A DNA stretch of 64,000 nt from Ovis canadensis (lineage: Eukaryota > Chordata > Mammalia > Artiodactyla > Bovidae). The notes beneath the pieces were generated by a model that saw nothing but the letters and a program-made list of their open reading frames with translations, was not told the DNA's origin and searched no databases. Both the position numbers and the translations under genes were made by a program. Numbering within the stretch: the stretch's first letter is position 1; every line of letters starts with the position of its first letter. This document shows, one piece after another, positions 1 to 10,134 of this stretch. Where the stretch lies: assembly GCF_042477335.2 (NCBI RefSeq), contig NC_091262.1, forward strand, positions 75,006,001 through 75,070,000, written 5' to 3'.

Positions 1-915
1 AGAACTGGGGTTTCTGTCTTCTTATTATGCCCCCAGGGGATCATGCCCTTATTCAATCTCAAAGGATTCTACAAAGGGCCTGGCCTAGGTTCCCAGCAAA
101 TGTTTGTTGAGTGACTGACTGAAGAAGAGAATGAATGAATGAGCAGTTGTCAAATTTCCAAGAGAACTGCGGAGGAGGAACCGTTTGGAGTGATTTAGGC
201 GTCCTGCTTAGAAGAAAGACCTAGATTCACAGAGCACTGGCTGATGGCCTTGTTCCCTACGTCAGACATGGATTATGTTTTCAGAGCACTGGAGGACAGT
301 CTTGTCAATGATAGAGCTGAAAATCCTGCCAAAGGCATTTCCTGCAAATCACCTTTTGTTCCTTAGTGACTCCGCAGAAATGGAATTTGTTGCATCTGGT
401 AAATGAGGACAATTAGTTCTTTTAGTCTGTTCATGGAAGGGATGGTTTTTCATGGCCTTTGAACGACTGGAATCATTTTTCAACAGACATGAAGAGACAC
501 AAATGCCACATCCATCCAGACAGGAGGGTGGCACAGCACTTCTTATCAGGGTTTAATTTACAAACCAGGTAAGTTTGACTTTGTGAATCATTATTCAATT
601 GCCTGGGATGAATGACCCCTAATTTTCACTGGCTTTGCCTCTGTTTCAACAGTCCCCAAGAGGAGTTGCTAGAAGTTTCTTGGTAGAAGAGAGCTTAGAG
701 CTGTCACTCACCCTCTCCATTCTAGACAGGAAGACACCCAGTTTCCCAGAGAAAAGCGGCACGGTTAGAAAGTGGCCGGTCTCACTCCGGAGCCGGGGTC
801 TCCTGCCCCCGGCTGCAGCCAGAGTCATCCGCTGAAACCAGCACCAAGCTGGCCAGCGTCACCACGAGGCTGCGGGCCCTGCTGCTCTGAGACCTTGAGT
901 GCCCCTCTTGATAAG
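1..915. other. Intergenic sequence, no gene seen
   Basis: No exon, RNA gene or clear young repeat is visible. A short GAATGAATGAATGA-type stretch near 130-145 resembles the end of an ancient L2/MIR copy. The short open frames here have no recognisable protein content. Confidence 0.5.
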
Positions 916-919
916 AGGT

Positions 920-1440
920 GGGGTTTTTAAAATTTTTTTTATTGTGGTATAAGTCACATAATACCAAGCATACTATTTTAACCATATTTAACTGTCAGCT
1001 CAGGGGCACCAAGTACATTCATATTGTACAAGCTTCACCATCATCCATCTCCCCCAGTGTTCACTTTCCTAAACTGAAACTCTGTCCCCATTAAACACTA
1101 AATCCTCATTCCTCCTCCCCACTGCCCGCTCCTGGCCTGTGGTATCCATCAATGTACTTTGTGCTTCTTTTCGAATTTGACTATTCTAGGGGTTGGAGAT
1201 GGCACCCCACTTCAGTACTCTTGCCTGGAAAATCCCATGGACGGAGGAGCCTGGTAGGCTGCAGTCCACGGGGTCACGAAGAGTCGGACACGAGTGGGCG
1301 ACTTCACTTCACTATTCTAGGGGTAGTCCATGGGGTCGCAAAGAGTCAGACGTAACTGAGCGACTTTCACTTACTCACTCATCATTCTAGGTACCTCGTA
1401 TAAGTGGAATCAAGCAGTATTTGTCTGTACCTAGTATATA
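920..1440 (-). repeat. Ancient L1 3' end, split by a Bov-A SINE
   Basis: The block starting TTTTTTATTGTGGTATAAGT, with the later 'aaactgaaactctgtcccca' and 'gaatttgactattctagg' stretches, matches the 3' UTR of old mammalian L1s read in reverse. It is interrupted at 1190 and resumes at 1391 with 'gtacctcgtataagtgga', exactly as the uninterrupted L1 would continue. Confidence 0.7.
1191..1382 (+). mobile_element. Bov-A-type SINE with a tandem partial second body
   Basis: A Bov-A body (cagtactcttgcctggaaaa ... gagtcggacacga) runs to 1310 and is followed by a shorter second Bov-A tail (agtccatggggtcgcaaaga). The host L1 target CTATTCTAGG is present before, between and after the two pieces (1181-1190, 1312-1321, CATTCTAGG at 1383-1391). 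This implies two events at one site or a duplication including the target. Confidence 0.7.
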
Positions 1441-1900
1441 CTGGAGCGCATTTTTAAGGTTAACTTAATTTTTAAAGTATTTGAAGGTATTGGCAGATAG
1501 CTGTAGTGAGTTATAACAATGATAATACACCCTGTACTGTAACGCCCCCTCCTAGAAATTTACCTCCAGAAAGTAATCAGAAATTAGCTAAAGATGTTTG
1601 CAACAAGATGTCCATGACTTCGTTACTTAGAAAAAAGAAAGCAAGCTCAGGAAAGAACACCACAGGATGGGCTATTAGGTTGCCATGAAAATAAAGTTTT
1701 GAAGACTAGAATGACTTTGGAACATGTTCAGGATAAAATAGTAAGTGAGGAAGGGAGGCCCAAAACATGTGGACACAGAACAATTTCAAACATGTGGAAA
1801 CAGACAATATACACACACAAAGAAGGCTGGAAAGAAATGTACCGAAACGTGAGTAGGGCTCATTCATTCAGTGATTGGGCATCACATTTATGTTTTATCT

Positions 1901-2082
1901 ATTTTAATTGATGCATAGTTGATTTACAAAGTTGCAGGTGTACAGCAGATTGATTATACATATACATAAATATATATTTTTTAGATTACTTTCCTTGATA
2001 GGCTATTGCAAGATACTGAGTACAGTTCTCTGTGCTCTGCAGAAGGCCCTTGTTTATCTATTTTATATACAGTAGCATGCGC
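1901..2082 (-). repeat. Artiodactyl L1 3' fragment
   Basis: The sequence reads ATGCATAGTTGATTTACAAA, then a 'gtgtacagcagattgatta' stretch and 'atctattttatatacagtag'. This is the common artiodactyl L1 3' UTR in reverse orientation. It is 5'-truncated and diverged. Confidence 0.65.
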
Positions 2083-2084
2083 TG

Positions 2085-2200
2085 CATTTATTGATCACCT
2101 ACTGTATATCAGGCACTGCGCATTTCACCAGAGATATGGCACATGAATTAGGACGGGTTTCTGCCTTCATGGACCTTACTGCCTAGGGCAGGGGTGAAAG
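2085..2200 (+). repeat. Ancient L2-like fragment
   Basis: The order of motifs (attgatcacctactgtatat, caggcactgcgc, ccttcatggaccttactgcc) follows the usual L2 3' end pattern. Divergence is high and the borders are approximate. Confidence 0.45.
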
Positions 2201-2554
2201 AAGAGGCAACATGAAGGAAAGAATCATGAAAATAAACTTAGAAATTGGGATCATTGCCATTAAGAAGATCATTTCTGAAGAGAGGGGTTATGGGTGATTA
2301 TTATGTTAATTTTGATTTTTCTTGTTATGTTCTTCTGACTTTTCTTTAGCTCTTAGAGTTTCTACCATGGGCCTGTAATGACTTTATTATTAGGAAAACA
2401 GAGGGCCTGAATACACACACAAGCACCAGACCCTTGGGACATGCACAGCTTCCTGTGCCCTCATATTGACAAAGGAGCCTCGTGGACAGAACTGTGGCTT
2501 AGCCCCTTAGATGCTGGGAACACCCGTGGCTGGGACAGCCTTTGGAGCTTTTGG

Positions 2555-3020
2555 AACTGTATGAGGTTCCTATTGCTGCCGTAATAAATGGCCACAGTGG
2601 CTGAAGCAACCCAAGGGTATTCTGTCACAGTTCTGGAAGACACAAGTCTGCGGTGAGTTTCAGTGGGTAAAAAGTCATAGCATGGACAGGGCTGGCTCCT
2701 TCTCAGGTTCTAGGAGAGAATGTTTCCTCGCCTTTGGCAGTTTCCGGCAATTGCCTGCAATTCTTGGCTCACAACCCTTTCCTCCTTGCTTCCAACATCA
2801 CATGACCTTCTCTTTTTCCTATAGACAGGTATTCTTCGGCTTCTATCTCATAAGGACTTCAGTGATTACACATTTAGGGCCCATCTGAATAAGCCAGGAT
2901 CATCTTCCTAAAGTATGATCTCTAACTTCATTAACACTTCCTTTTGTCCTGTAAGGCAACATTCTCAGGTCCCAGGAATTAGGACCTGATCTCTTTGGGG
3001 GCCTCTATTCAGATGGCCAC
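2555..3020 (-). repeat. Ancient interspersed repeat (unnamed family A)
   Basis: The block begins with a 'gttcctattgctgccgtaat' stretch, passes 'cacagttctggaagac' and ends in a 'cccatctgaataa' region. The same order recurs at 14475, 23400, 44700, 56262 and 60297, and in reverse at 4325. It is an old mammalian-wide element, DNA transposon or LTR class; I do not assert a name. Confidence 0.5.
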
Positions 3021-3906
3021 AGTGGCTTATCAAAAATTTGCTGTTTTATCAAATGTTAAACCTTGTTAGCCAGTCTTAGAAGCGCCTTTGTCTAATGCAT
3101 GTGGGTGTGTTTTCTTGAAAGAAAAAAAAAAAAACAAAGAATGCAGCGTCTGAAGATTTGTTTGTTCCAGGAGCACTCCTCAAATCCTCGGGAGCTGTCC
3201 TCATACCCCACCAGATCTGCTGTTTATTGTACAGGATTTACTTGATGGCTTGCATCAAAAATGGGGGAAGGGATGAGTACACAAATCAAGAGAGAGAAAG
3301 TGAGAGGGAGAGAGGGGAGAATGATTGTAAGCTAAGGCTTGCATTTCAAACACTCAGTCCAGTTACAACGTTGACATCAAGCATTGTGTGTGTTCCTGGG
3401 AGAGGCCTCTCTGAGTTGTGTATCTCATGGGTGTCATTGGATGTTATTGTTGCCTTGCTAAATATTCATGGATGAATATGTGGAATAAATTCTCTTGTAA
3501 ACTGACAGAGGGCAAGTAAGGCCTGTCCTTGAGTCTCTCATCTGCATCTTCATTTCTGAAAGACTGTCTATTTGGGCATGAGTGTGTGTGTGTGCGTGCA
3601 TATGAGTGTGGGCGCTGTGTACTTGGTTAATTTAAGCGGAGGCATTCCATTTTCAGAGTAGCGAAGATGTGTCTCCCCAGCGTGATGATGCTCAGACAAG
3701 AAGAGTTTTGCTCACTGAATGACTTTGTCTTGCTTTAAAACCAGTGTCTCTGGACCCATTAGGGAGCTATGGTTTGCTTGTTCAGAAGTGGGGTGGGTTC
3801 CAAGGAGGAGCGAGACAAAAAGCCACACAGGATGCGTGCATACACACACTTACACACTAACAGAGAAGAGCTTCTTTGGGTTCAGGACCAAGTTTTTGAG
3901 CGTGGC
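3021..3906. other. Intergenic sequence, no gene seen
   Basis: It contains an A-run at 3121-3134, GAGA-rich sequence near 3290-3320 and a short GT-rich run near 3585. No coding exon or recent mobile element is recognised. Confidence 0.45.
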
Positions 3907-3920
3907 CATGGGCCACAGTG

Positions 3921-4127
3921 GGCTTCCCTGGTGGCTCAGCTGGTAAAGAATCTGCCTGCAATGCAAGAAATCTGGGTTCAGTCCCTGGGTTAGGAAGATC
4001 CCCTGGAGGAGGAAATGGCAACCCACACCAGTATTCTTGACTGAGAAGTCCCATGGACAGAGGAACCTGGTGGGCCACAGTCCCAGGGGTCACAAAGAGT
4101 GGCATACAACTGAGCTACTAACACTTT
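3921..4127 (+). mobile_element. Bov-tA SINE with target-site duplication
   Basis: The tRNA-like head GGCTTCCCTGGTGGCTCAGC and the B-box-like 'gggttcagtccctgg' precede a Bov-A body ending in 'caactgagctactaacac'. A 14-bp direct repeat with one mismatch (CATGGGCCACAGTG at 3907-3920, CATGGGCCAGAGTG at 4128-4141) marks the insertion. Confidence 0.9.
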
Positions 4128-4324
4128 CATGGGCCAGAGTGCTTCAGGGTGGAGAAGGAGGGAGTGGGCCAGGGAGGCTGTGAGGATGTAAGTTACAGAT
4201 CCAGGCGACACAGAGAGGACAAAGGAGGACAATGATTACTGGAGGCTCTGCTAAGATGCCATCTGCCCTATGACACATATTCTGACCCTTTTTCTTATCC
4301 TCCACTGGGTTTTACCAGTTGCCC

Positions 4325-4685
4325 AGGGCTATGGGCTGAATTGTATCTCCCCCAAATTAGTATGTTGGAGCCCAGTGTGATGGTGTTTGGAAATAGGGCT
4401 TTTGGGAGATAATTAGGTTGTGAGGGTGGGGTCCTCATGATGGAATTAGTGCCCTAGTTAGAACAGACAGCAGAGAGCTGTCTCCCTGTCTCCCCACCAT
4501 GTGAGGACATTGCAAGAAGGCTGCCCTCTCTAAGTTGAGGAGAGACCTCACTGGAAACTGACCACGCTGGCACTCTGATTGTGGACTTCTAGCCTCAAGA
4601 ATTTTGAGAAATAAACTTCTACATTTCGGGCCCCAATCTATGGTGTTTTGTTATGGTAGCCTGAGCAGACCCAGGACACCCTGCC
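4325..4685 (+). repeat. Ancient interspersed repeat, family A, forward orientation
   Basis: Motif order is 'gaattgtatctcccccaaa', 'tttggaaatagggct', 'ccatgtgaggacat' and 'gacttctagcctcaagaatt', ending near 'gttatggtagcctgagcag'. This is the opposite orientation of the element at 2555. It is old, and no target duplication was found. Confidence 0.55.
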
Positions 4686-4721
4686 TTGGGGTCTTCATGG
4701 TACACAGCCCAGGAATCTACT

Positions 4722-5098
4722 AGGTGTTGTTCAGTCATTAAGTCATGTCCAGCTCTTTGTGACCCCATGGACTGCAGCATGCCAGGCTTCCGTGTCCTTC
4801 ACTATCTCCTGGGGTTTGCTCCAACCCTTGTCCATTGAGTTGGCGATGCTATCTAACCACCTCATCCTCTGCCACCTTCTTCTCCTTTTGCTTTCAATCT
4901 TTCCCAGCATCAGGGCCTTTTCCTACGATCAGCTCTTCACATCAGGTGCCCAAAATACTGGAGCTTCAGCTTCAGCTTCAGTCATCTCAACAAATATTCA
5001 GGGTTGATTTCCTTTAAGACTGACTGGTTTGATCTCCTTGCAGTCCAAGGGACTCTCAAGAGTCTTCTCCAGCACCACAATTTGAAAGCATCAATTAG
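4722..5098 (-). mobile_element. BovB/ART2A-type 3' fragment, diverged
   Basis: A 'gttgttcagtcattaagtca' stretch through 'tctccagcaccacaatttga' follows the reversed BovB 3' region. It differs from the younger BovB copies at 48.8, 53.9 and 58.6 kb by many substitutions and has a CTTCAG triplication near 4965. No coding capacity remains. Confidence 0.75.
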
Positions 5099-5264
5099 AA
5101 CAAACTCTAATTATTGGTTTATATCTTTGTCTCCCCTGAGAGTCTGAGGGCTCCTCAAGGTCAAGGGCTTTCTTACTGCTGTGTCCCTAGGACCCCAGCC
5201 ATATTCCATATACTTGGTAGGTAGGTACTTGTGGCAGACACTGCCTGTTGCATCCCAATGTCTA

Positions 5265-5690
5265 TTGACCCCGTGGTCCACCGTCATAGGATTTTTGCTG
5301 TGCATCTGGCCGCCTAGAATGAAAACTGCATTTCTTGGCCTTCTTTGCAGTTAGGTGTGGCCATGTGACTCTTTTCTGGCCAATGAGAACATGAAGGAAT
5401 TGAGGGTTTAACTTCCATATCAGGCCTTTGAAGAGCAAGCCAGACCCTCCCGTCTTCCTTTGCTTCTCTGGTTGGCTGGCATTTGGATGTGATGGAAAAC
5501 CACCTGGGCCATGCAGTCAAGGGCAACACACTAAGAGGGCACAGCAACAAGCGAGAGCAGGCCTTGCCCATGACACTGTGAGGCTGCCATCCAGCCCTGT
5601 ACTATTTATGTCCCAACTGTTTACCTAGGACAGAACCTCTTTGCTTGATAAGGGCCTGTTATTTGGGGTCTCCATTATAGTAGCCCAGTT
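5265..5690. repeat. Probable ancient interspersed repeat, unnamed
   Basis: Motifs such as 'ggccatgtgactcttttctg', 'gccaatgagaacatgaagga' and 'ggcatttggatgtgatgg' are typical of an old dispersed mammalian element. Family and ends are not resolved. Confidence 0.35.
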
Positions 5691-5779
5691 AAGTATTCAT
5701 ACAACACTCAGAATGTTTGCTCACAGATAACAGGCTCTGAGCCTTCCCAGAAACCCTCAGCCAGGGTATGTCTTTGTCC

Positions 5780-6365
5780 CTCACCGGAAGCAGAATAATC
5801 CCCTCTCCCATCCCCCACCAATGATGTCCATGTCCTAATCTTCCAAACCCATGAATATGTTCCCTTACACGGCCAAAGGAACTTTGCAGATGCTACTAAG
5901 TTAAGGATCCTGAGGTGGGAAGATTGTCCTGGATTATCTGGATGGGCCCAATGTAATCACGAGGGTCCTTGGGAGAAAGAAGACTTGACAATGCAGGCAG
6001 AGGTCAGAGTGATGTGAGGAAGGGGCTGTGAGCCAGGGCAACCTCTATTGTTTGGTCACTCAGTCGTGTGCAACTCTTTGTGACCCCATGGACTGCAGCA
6101 TGCCAGGCTTCCCTGTCCTTCACTATCTCCCAGAGTTTGCTCAAACTCAGGTCCACTGAGTTGATAATGACATTCGATTGGCAAGGCACTAGAAAAGGCA
6201 AAGAAGTGGATTCCTCCCTGGCGCCTCTGAAAGGAACCAGCCGTGCCAATCAGCTTTAGACTTCTTACCTCTAGAGCAGTAAGAGAATACACTCGTGTTA
6301 TTTTAAGCCACTGAACTTGTGATAGCTTGTTACAGCCACAACAGGAAGCGAATACACATCTCTTT
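5780..6365 (+). repeat. Ancient interspersed repeat (family B), split by a BovB fragment
   Basis: It opens with a 'gcagaataatcccctctccc' region, passes 'gatgtccatgtcctaat', 'gggcccaatgtaatcac' and 'agacttcttacctctagagc', and ends with 'ttttaagccactgaac' and 'gttacagccacaacaggaag'. The order matches the element at 15815. A BovB piece interrupts it at about 6048. Confidence 0.5.
6048..6175 (-). mobile_element. Short BovB/ART2A 3' fragment inside the older repeat
   Basis: A 'ttggtcactcagtcgtgtgc' stretch followed by 'catggactgcagcatgcc' and 'gagtttgctcaaactcag' is the reversed last ~125 bp of BovB. It stops close to where the fragment at 62927-63051 stops. Confidence 0.7.
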
Positions 6366-6374
6366 GTCCCGAGG

Positions 6375-6820
6375 GCTGTGTGCATGACTGAACATGGGTA
6401 TTGAGTTCAAGTTGCCAGATGGATCTGGGCTTGAACCTGGTCTAGTGGAAAGATGCTCTGAGCTCGGTGCACATGGGAGAGACCAGCAAAAAGCCTCTGC
6501 AGATGTGAGTTCCAGGGCTCCGGGACTTCAATAGTGGACTGGATGCTGTGATTCCTCCCCCGGCCCATGAGCTCTGATGCAGAGACCTGGGACCTCCTCT
6601 TTCCTCAGTGTCCCCTTCCCTCCAATCGAACAGTCTTTTTTGCTTTTCAGCTGATCATGTTATCACCTTGACCTTGCTCAGAAGCATTTGTTGACACTCT
6701 TTCAAGTCCAAACTCCCTAGCATGGTACTCAGAGCTCTCTCCACTCAGACCGAAGAGGCTGACATTCGGGGCCCAGCCTGCCAGCATGCCCCACCTTGGT
6801 GCAGTTGGTCTGGTCCCTTC
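6375..6820. other. Intergenic sequence, no gene seen
   Basis: Unique-looking sequence without coding signatures. The open frame beginning at 6722 runs into MIR and Bov-A repeat sequence and is not a gene. Confidence 0.4.
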
Positions 6821-6824
6821 ATCC

Positions 6825-6878
6825 CTCTAAGACTTAATTTCCTCACCTGTAAAACAGTAGCAGTAAAATATTTGGCTC
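6825..6878 (+). repeat. MIR fragment
   Basis: 'taatttcctcacctgtaaaa' is the strongly conserved MIR core-region motif. Only a short piece is left before the Bov-A body at 6883. Confidence 0.5.
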
Positions 6879-6882
6879 AAAG

Positions 6883-6982
6883 GCTAGTATTCTTGCCTGG
6901 AGAATTCCACCGACAGAGGAGTCTGGCAGGCTACAGTCCATGGGGTTGCAAAGAGTCAGGCACGACTGAGCAACTATCACTC
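6883..6982 (+). mobile_element. Bov-A SINE fragment
   Basis: The motifs 'agtattcttgcctggagaat' and 'gcaaagagtcaggcacgac', ending 'tgagcaactatcact', are a Bov-A body without the tRNA-like head. It lies just upstream of the DDX21 pseudogene. Confidence 0.75.
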
Positions 6983-7062
6983 CAGACAACCAGGACAGCT
7001 GACCACCCTACTCCATCGAGACTGCTAGCTCTCTCTCTTCTATCCCATAGCAATGGATATGT

Positions 7063-7957
7063 GCTGACTGAGCATATATGCCAAGATATATGCTGCTTGA
7101 GGAGAAGAGAGCTGTGGAAACCCTGGCCCACATTTTTGGTGCCATATCGGTAGACCAGCGCTCATTGATCAACTCGGAAGCGGACTTTGTGACCATGATC
7201 TTGTGGTGCTCAATCGAAATGCCAAACATTAGTTACGCTTGGAAAGAACTTAAAGAGCAGCTGGGGGAGGATATTGATTCCAAAGTGAAGGGAACGGTCT
7301 TTCTCAAAGGAAAGCAGGGTGTTTGCTTTGATATCCCTACTGCATCAGTAACAGAAGTACGGAAAAAGTGGCATGCTGCACGGCGCGGGCTGCGTTCTGT
7401 GGTCACGGAGTAACCAGAGCTAGAAGGTCCATGGGAAGGATACCGCAACTTCAGAGGACAGTGGGAAGGCAATCGAGGCTTCGGGGGACAGGGCAAGGGC
7501 AACCGAGGTGTCAGGGGACAGCGGGAAAGAAGTAGGAGCTTCAGAGGATGTGGCAACAAAAGCAACAGATTCTAAAACAAAGGCCAGAAGCGGAGTTTTA
7601 ATAAAGCATTTGGACAGTAATTTGAAGTAGAGGATTTATTTGGCAAAAACAGAACTATGCTCAGCAACGTGGAGCTGAACATTATTTTTCACACCAAGTT
7701 AAAAGCACATTGTATTTCCTTCCTGACCGCTTGCCCAGTCCCCATTTCTTCAAGAGAGAAAAGCTTCATCTAAATTATTTCATCTGATTGACGACTGTCA
7801 TTTATAACTTTATTGCTACTTCTGTCTTGGGTAGTCCTTTGGAAAAGGTATATGGATTCATTACATATTCTAATGTATTGTCTATAGATTATAAGATAAA
7901 GTCCTGCTGATACCTTTTAAGTTGACCTGTTTATATACTTAGAAATGTCTCTTAATG
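7063..7957 (+). pseudogene. DDX21: Processed pseudogene fragment of DDX21 (nucleolar RNA helicase II/Gu-alpha)
   Basis: Translation from about 7078 gives the C-terminal GUCT (Gu C-terminal) domain of DDX21, with the landmarks [37 protein letters not shown] and VPTASVTE-like IPTASVTE. It continues in one frame through four FRGQ-type repeats to KGQKRSFNKAFGQ and a stop at 7618-7620. Two in-frame nonsense codons interrupt it, TAA at 7411-7413 and 7573-7575, each where a CAA glutamine codon is expected. There are no introns; the 5' end (helicase core) is missing and 3' UTR-like AT-rich sequence follows until a Bov-tA SINE at 7961. DDX21 unwinds RNA in the nucleolus for rRNA synthesis and processing; this copy lacks the DEAD/helicase domains and cannot do so. 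The parent could in principle be the paralogue DDX50, but the FRGQ repeats favour DDX21. Confidence 0.85.
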
Positions 7958-7960
7958 GTA

Positions 7961-8152
7961 GGCTTCCCTGGTGGCTCAGATAGTAAAGACTCTCCTGCAA
8001 TGCAGGATCCCTGGGTCAGGAAGATCCCCTGGAGAAGGAAATGGCAACCTACTCCAGTACTCTTGCCTGGAGAATTCCACGGACAGAGGAGTCTGGCAGG
8101 CTAGAGTCCATGGTGCTGCAAAGAGTCAGGCATGACTGAGCAACTATTACTC
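7961..8152 (+). mobile_element. Bov-tA SINE
   Basis: A full head and body: GGCTTCCCTGGTGGCTCAGA, 'aatgcaggatccctgggtc', 'cagtactcttgcctggagaa' and 'gagtcaggcatgactgagca'. It abuts the 3' UTR-like end of the DDX21 fragment, so any poly(A) tract of that retrocopy has been lost or displaced. Confidence 0.88.
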
Positions 8153-9823
8153 ACTCATTCTATAGCAGATTATTTGAATTCTACAGCGCTTTACAATTTT
8201 CAAAAGTTCACAAACATGATTTTATATAATCCCATAATAACCCCCTTTTTCACTGCATCTTCCCCCTCCCTCTTCCCACTGATAAGCACTAGCTTATTCT
8301 CTCTGTTGTAGACTACTAGCTCTCGAAGGCAAGAACTGGTCTTACTCAACACCACGTCCCCAAAATTCAGCATGACTGAGGCTGGGATGTAGTTGGAAAT
8401 AAACCAAAGTCCAGTTAAGGATGGAAGAAAGGAAAGATGGAGGGAGGAGAGGAGAGAGGGAGGAAAGAACAGAAAGTGGAATATAGCACTTTGACACGTC
8501 ACTTGTCTTTTCTCTTCTTAGAGAGTCAGACTCTCCTCCCACCTCCCGGGACCCTTGTACTTTCAGAGGAGGCCATGAGACTTTCACTCCAGGGAAGGGA
8601 GGGCCGATACTGCCTAGAACAAAGAAGGTTTGCTTTACTTTGTGCTTCAACTGGCTTTTAAAAATAAAAACCCGTTGTGAGGCAATGTTCTTAAAAGCCA
8701 GGCTTTCCACAGAGAAAAGCCGTTTCCTCAGAACGCCTCCAGAGCTGGGTTTTTACATCTCGAGTACCAAAGCATGGAGGACTGATTGTCGAGTCGATGA
8801 TAAGGTAGGAAGGAGGGCGGTGCTCACCACAGAGGAAGGGAGGACATTCAGGCTGGGGACCCGGGTCCTGGCAGAGAGGAAGGGAAGGGCCCCTCAAGTC
8901 CCAGGGTCAAGTTCTCCATTCTCAGCGTGGAGACTCCCACTGAAACACCAGGTGGATACAGAAGTGGGAAGCGGAGATGGATGAGAGAGAAATTCTAGTA
9001 TGGTGGGCCCAAGGCATGTTCTCTGACCTGCCCCCTCTGGCAAGATGCAGAGAAAGCAACTGAGAGTCAGTGGGCCCTGCGAGGCCCAGAAGGGCAGAGC
9101 CTGGTGCCCCAGAGGTGAGCCGGGTCCGGAGGAGGAGACCACATGGGACCTTGGGACCAGAACACACTACCAAAGTGGGAGGCCCAGAGACGCGACAGCC
9201 ACACTATCCCTGGGGACACTGACGGGACCAGGGCTGCTACCTGTGGTCCGCGGGGTGAGTAATGCCTGAACTGGAGGTCCGCTGGAGCTTCCTGCAGAGC
9301 CACCTGGACCCCTTGGCCCCAGACTCCGTCTGGGGAAGGAAGAAGGAAGGATCCCTGCAAATCAAGAAGGCCTGAAAGAGGCTCAGCTCTCACCTGCATG
9401 CTACAGAGCAGCTTCATTGGGAAAAATCAGCATTTCTGCCATCACAGGACTAGAGGCTGGAAGGCAAGATGAAAGCAGTTGTAGCCAACAGAGTAAGTTA
9501 CATTTTCCTGCACAGCTGCATTCTCCCAGTCTAGGACTGAAGGGAAGATGGAATGTGGGGGATGAAACTTGCCACAGGAACTTGTCTTCCTGGCCTTCTG
9601 GAACTTTCTCAGTGGCTTGTAGCCGAGTCCTGCAAAGGGAACAAGGATGAAGATGCAGGTGGGTGGGGTGCTTTGCCCCCGGGAGGGGTTGAGGCCCCTG
9701 AAGGAACCAGGGAGGAGTCTGTCTCCAACCTCCAGACCTGACAGATCCCTGAGGCATGCGGCGGGACTCACCTGGAGACAGTCTGTTGGACGTTTGGTTT
9801 TTTCTTTTAAGAGTTAAAGTTCT
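8153..9823. other. Intergenic sequence, moderately GC-rich, no gene seen
   Basis: Purine-rich stretches occur near 8420-8475. Sequence from 8,750 to 9,770 is GC-rich but CpG-poor and carries no recognisable exon. Several open frames of 70-170 codons exist on both strands, which fits stop-poor GC composition; none shows protein-family motifs. Confidence 0.45.
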
Positions 9824-10134
9824 GGGCTTCCCTGGTGGCTCAGCATTAAAGAATCCACCTGCTGATGCTGGACACGTGGGTTCGATCCCTGATCCAGGGA
9901 GGTCCCACATGTGGTGGAGCAGCTAAGCCCACACACCGCAACTGCTGAGCCTGTGCTTCAGGGCCCAGGAGCCGCAGCTGCTGAAGCCCGCCTGTCCTAG
10001 GGCCTGAGCTCAGCAACATGAGCCACGGCAGTGAGAAGCCGAGCACGGCCCCCAGAGAGCAGCCCCTGCTCACCGCAACTAGATGACGTCCACCAGCAGT
10101 GAAGACCCAGCACAGCCAAAAATAAACAGATAAA
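9824..10134 (+). mobile_element. CHR-type SINE (cetartiodactyl, tRNA-like head)
   Basis: It starts GGGCTTCCCTGGTGGCTCAG, has the B-box-like 'gtgggttcgatccctgat', a long CHR body including 'cagtgaagacccagcacagc', and ends with an A-rich tail 'caaaaataaacagataaat'. The minus-strand open frame across it is antisense SINE sequence, not a gene. Confidence 0.85.

Noticed and set aside
1152..1390. Overlapping small frames near 1.2-1.4 kb
   Set aside because: They translate the Bov-A SINE.
3921..4127. tRNA genes suggested by GGTTCRATCCC-type B boxes here and in many other SINEs
   Set aside because: These are tRNA-like heads of Bov-tA/CHR SINEs, lacking intact cloverleafs.
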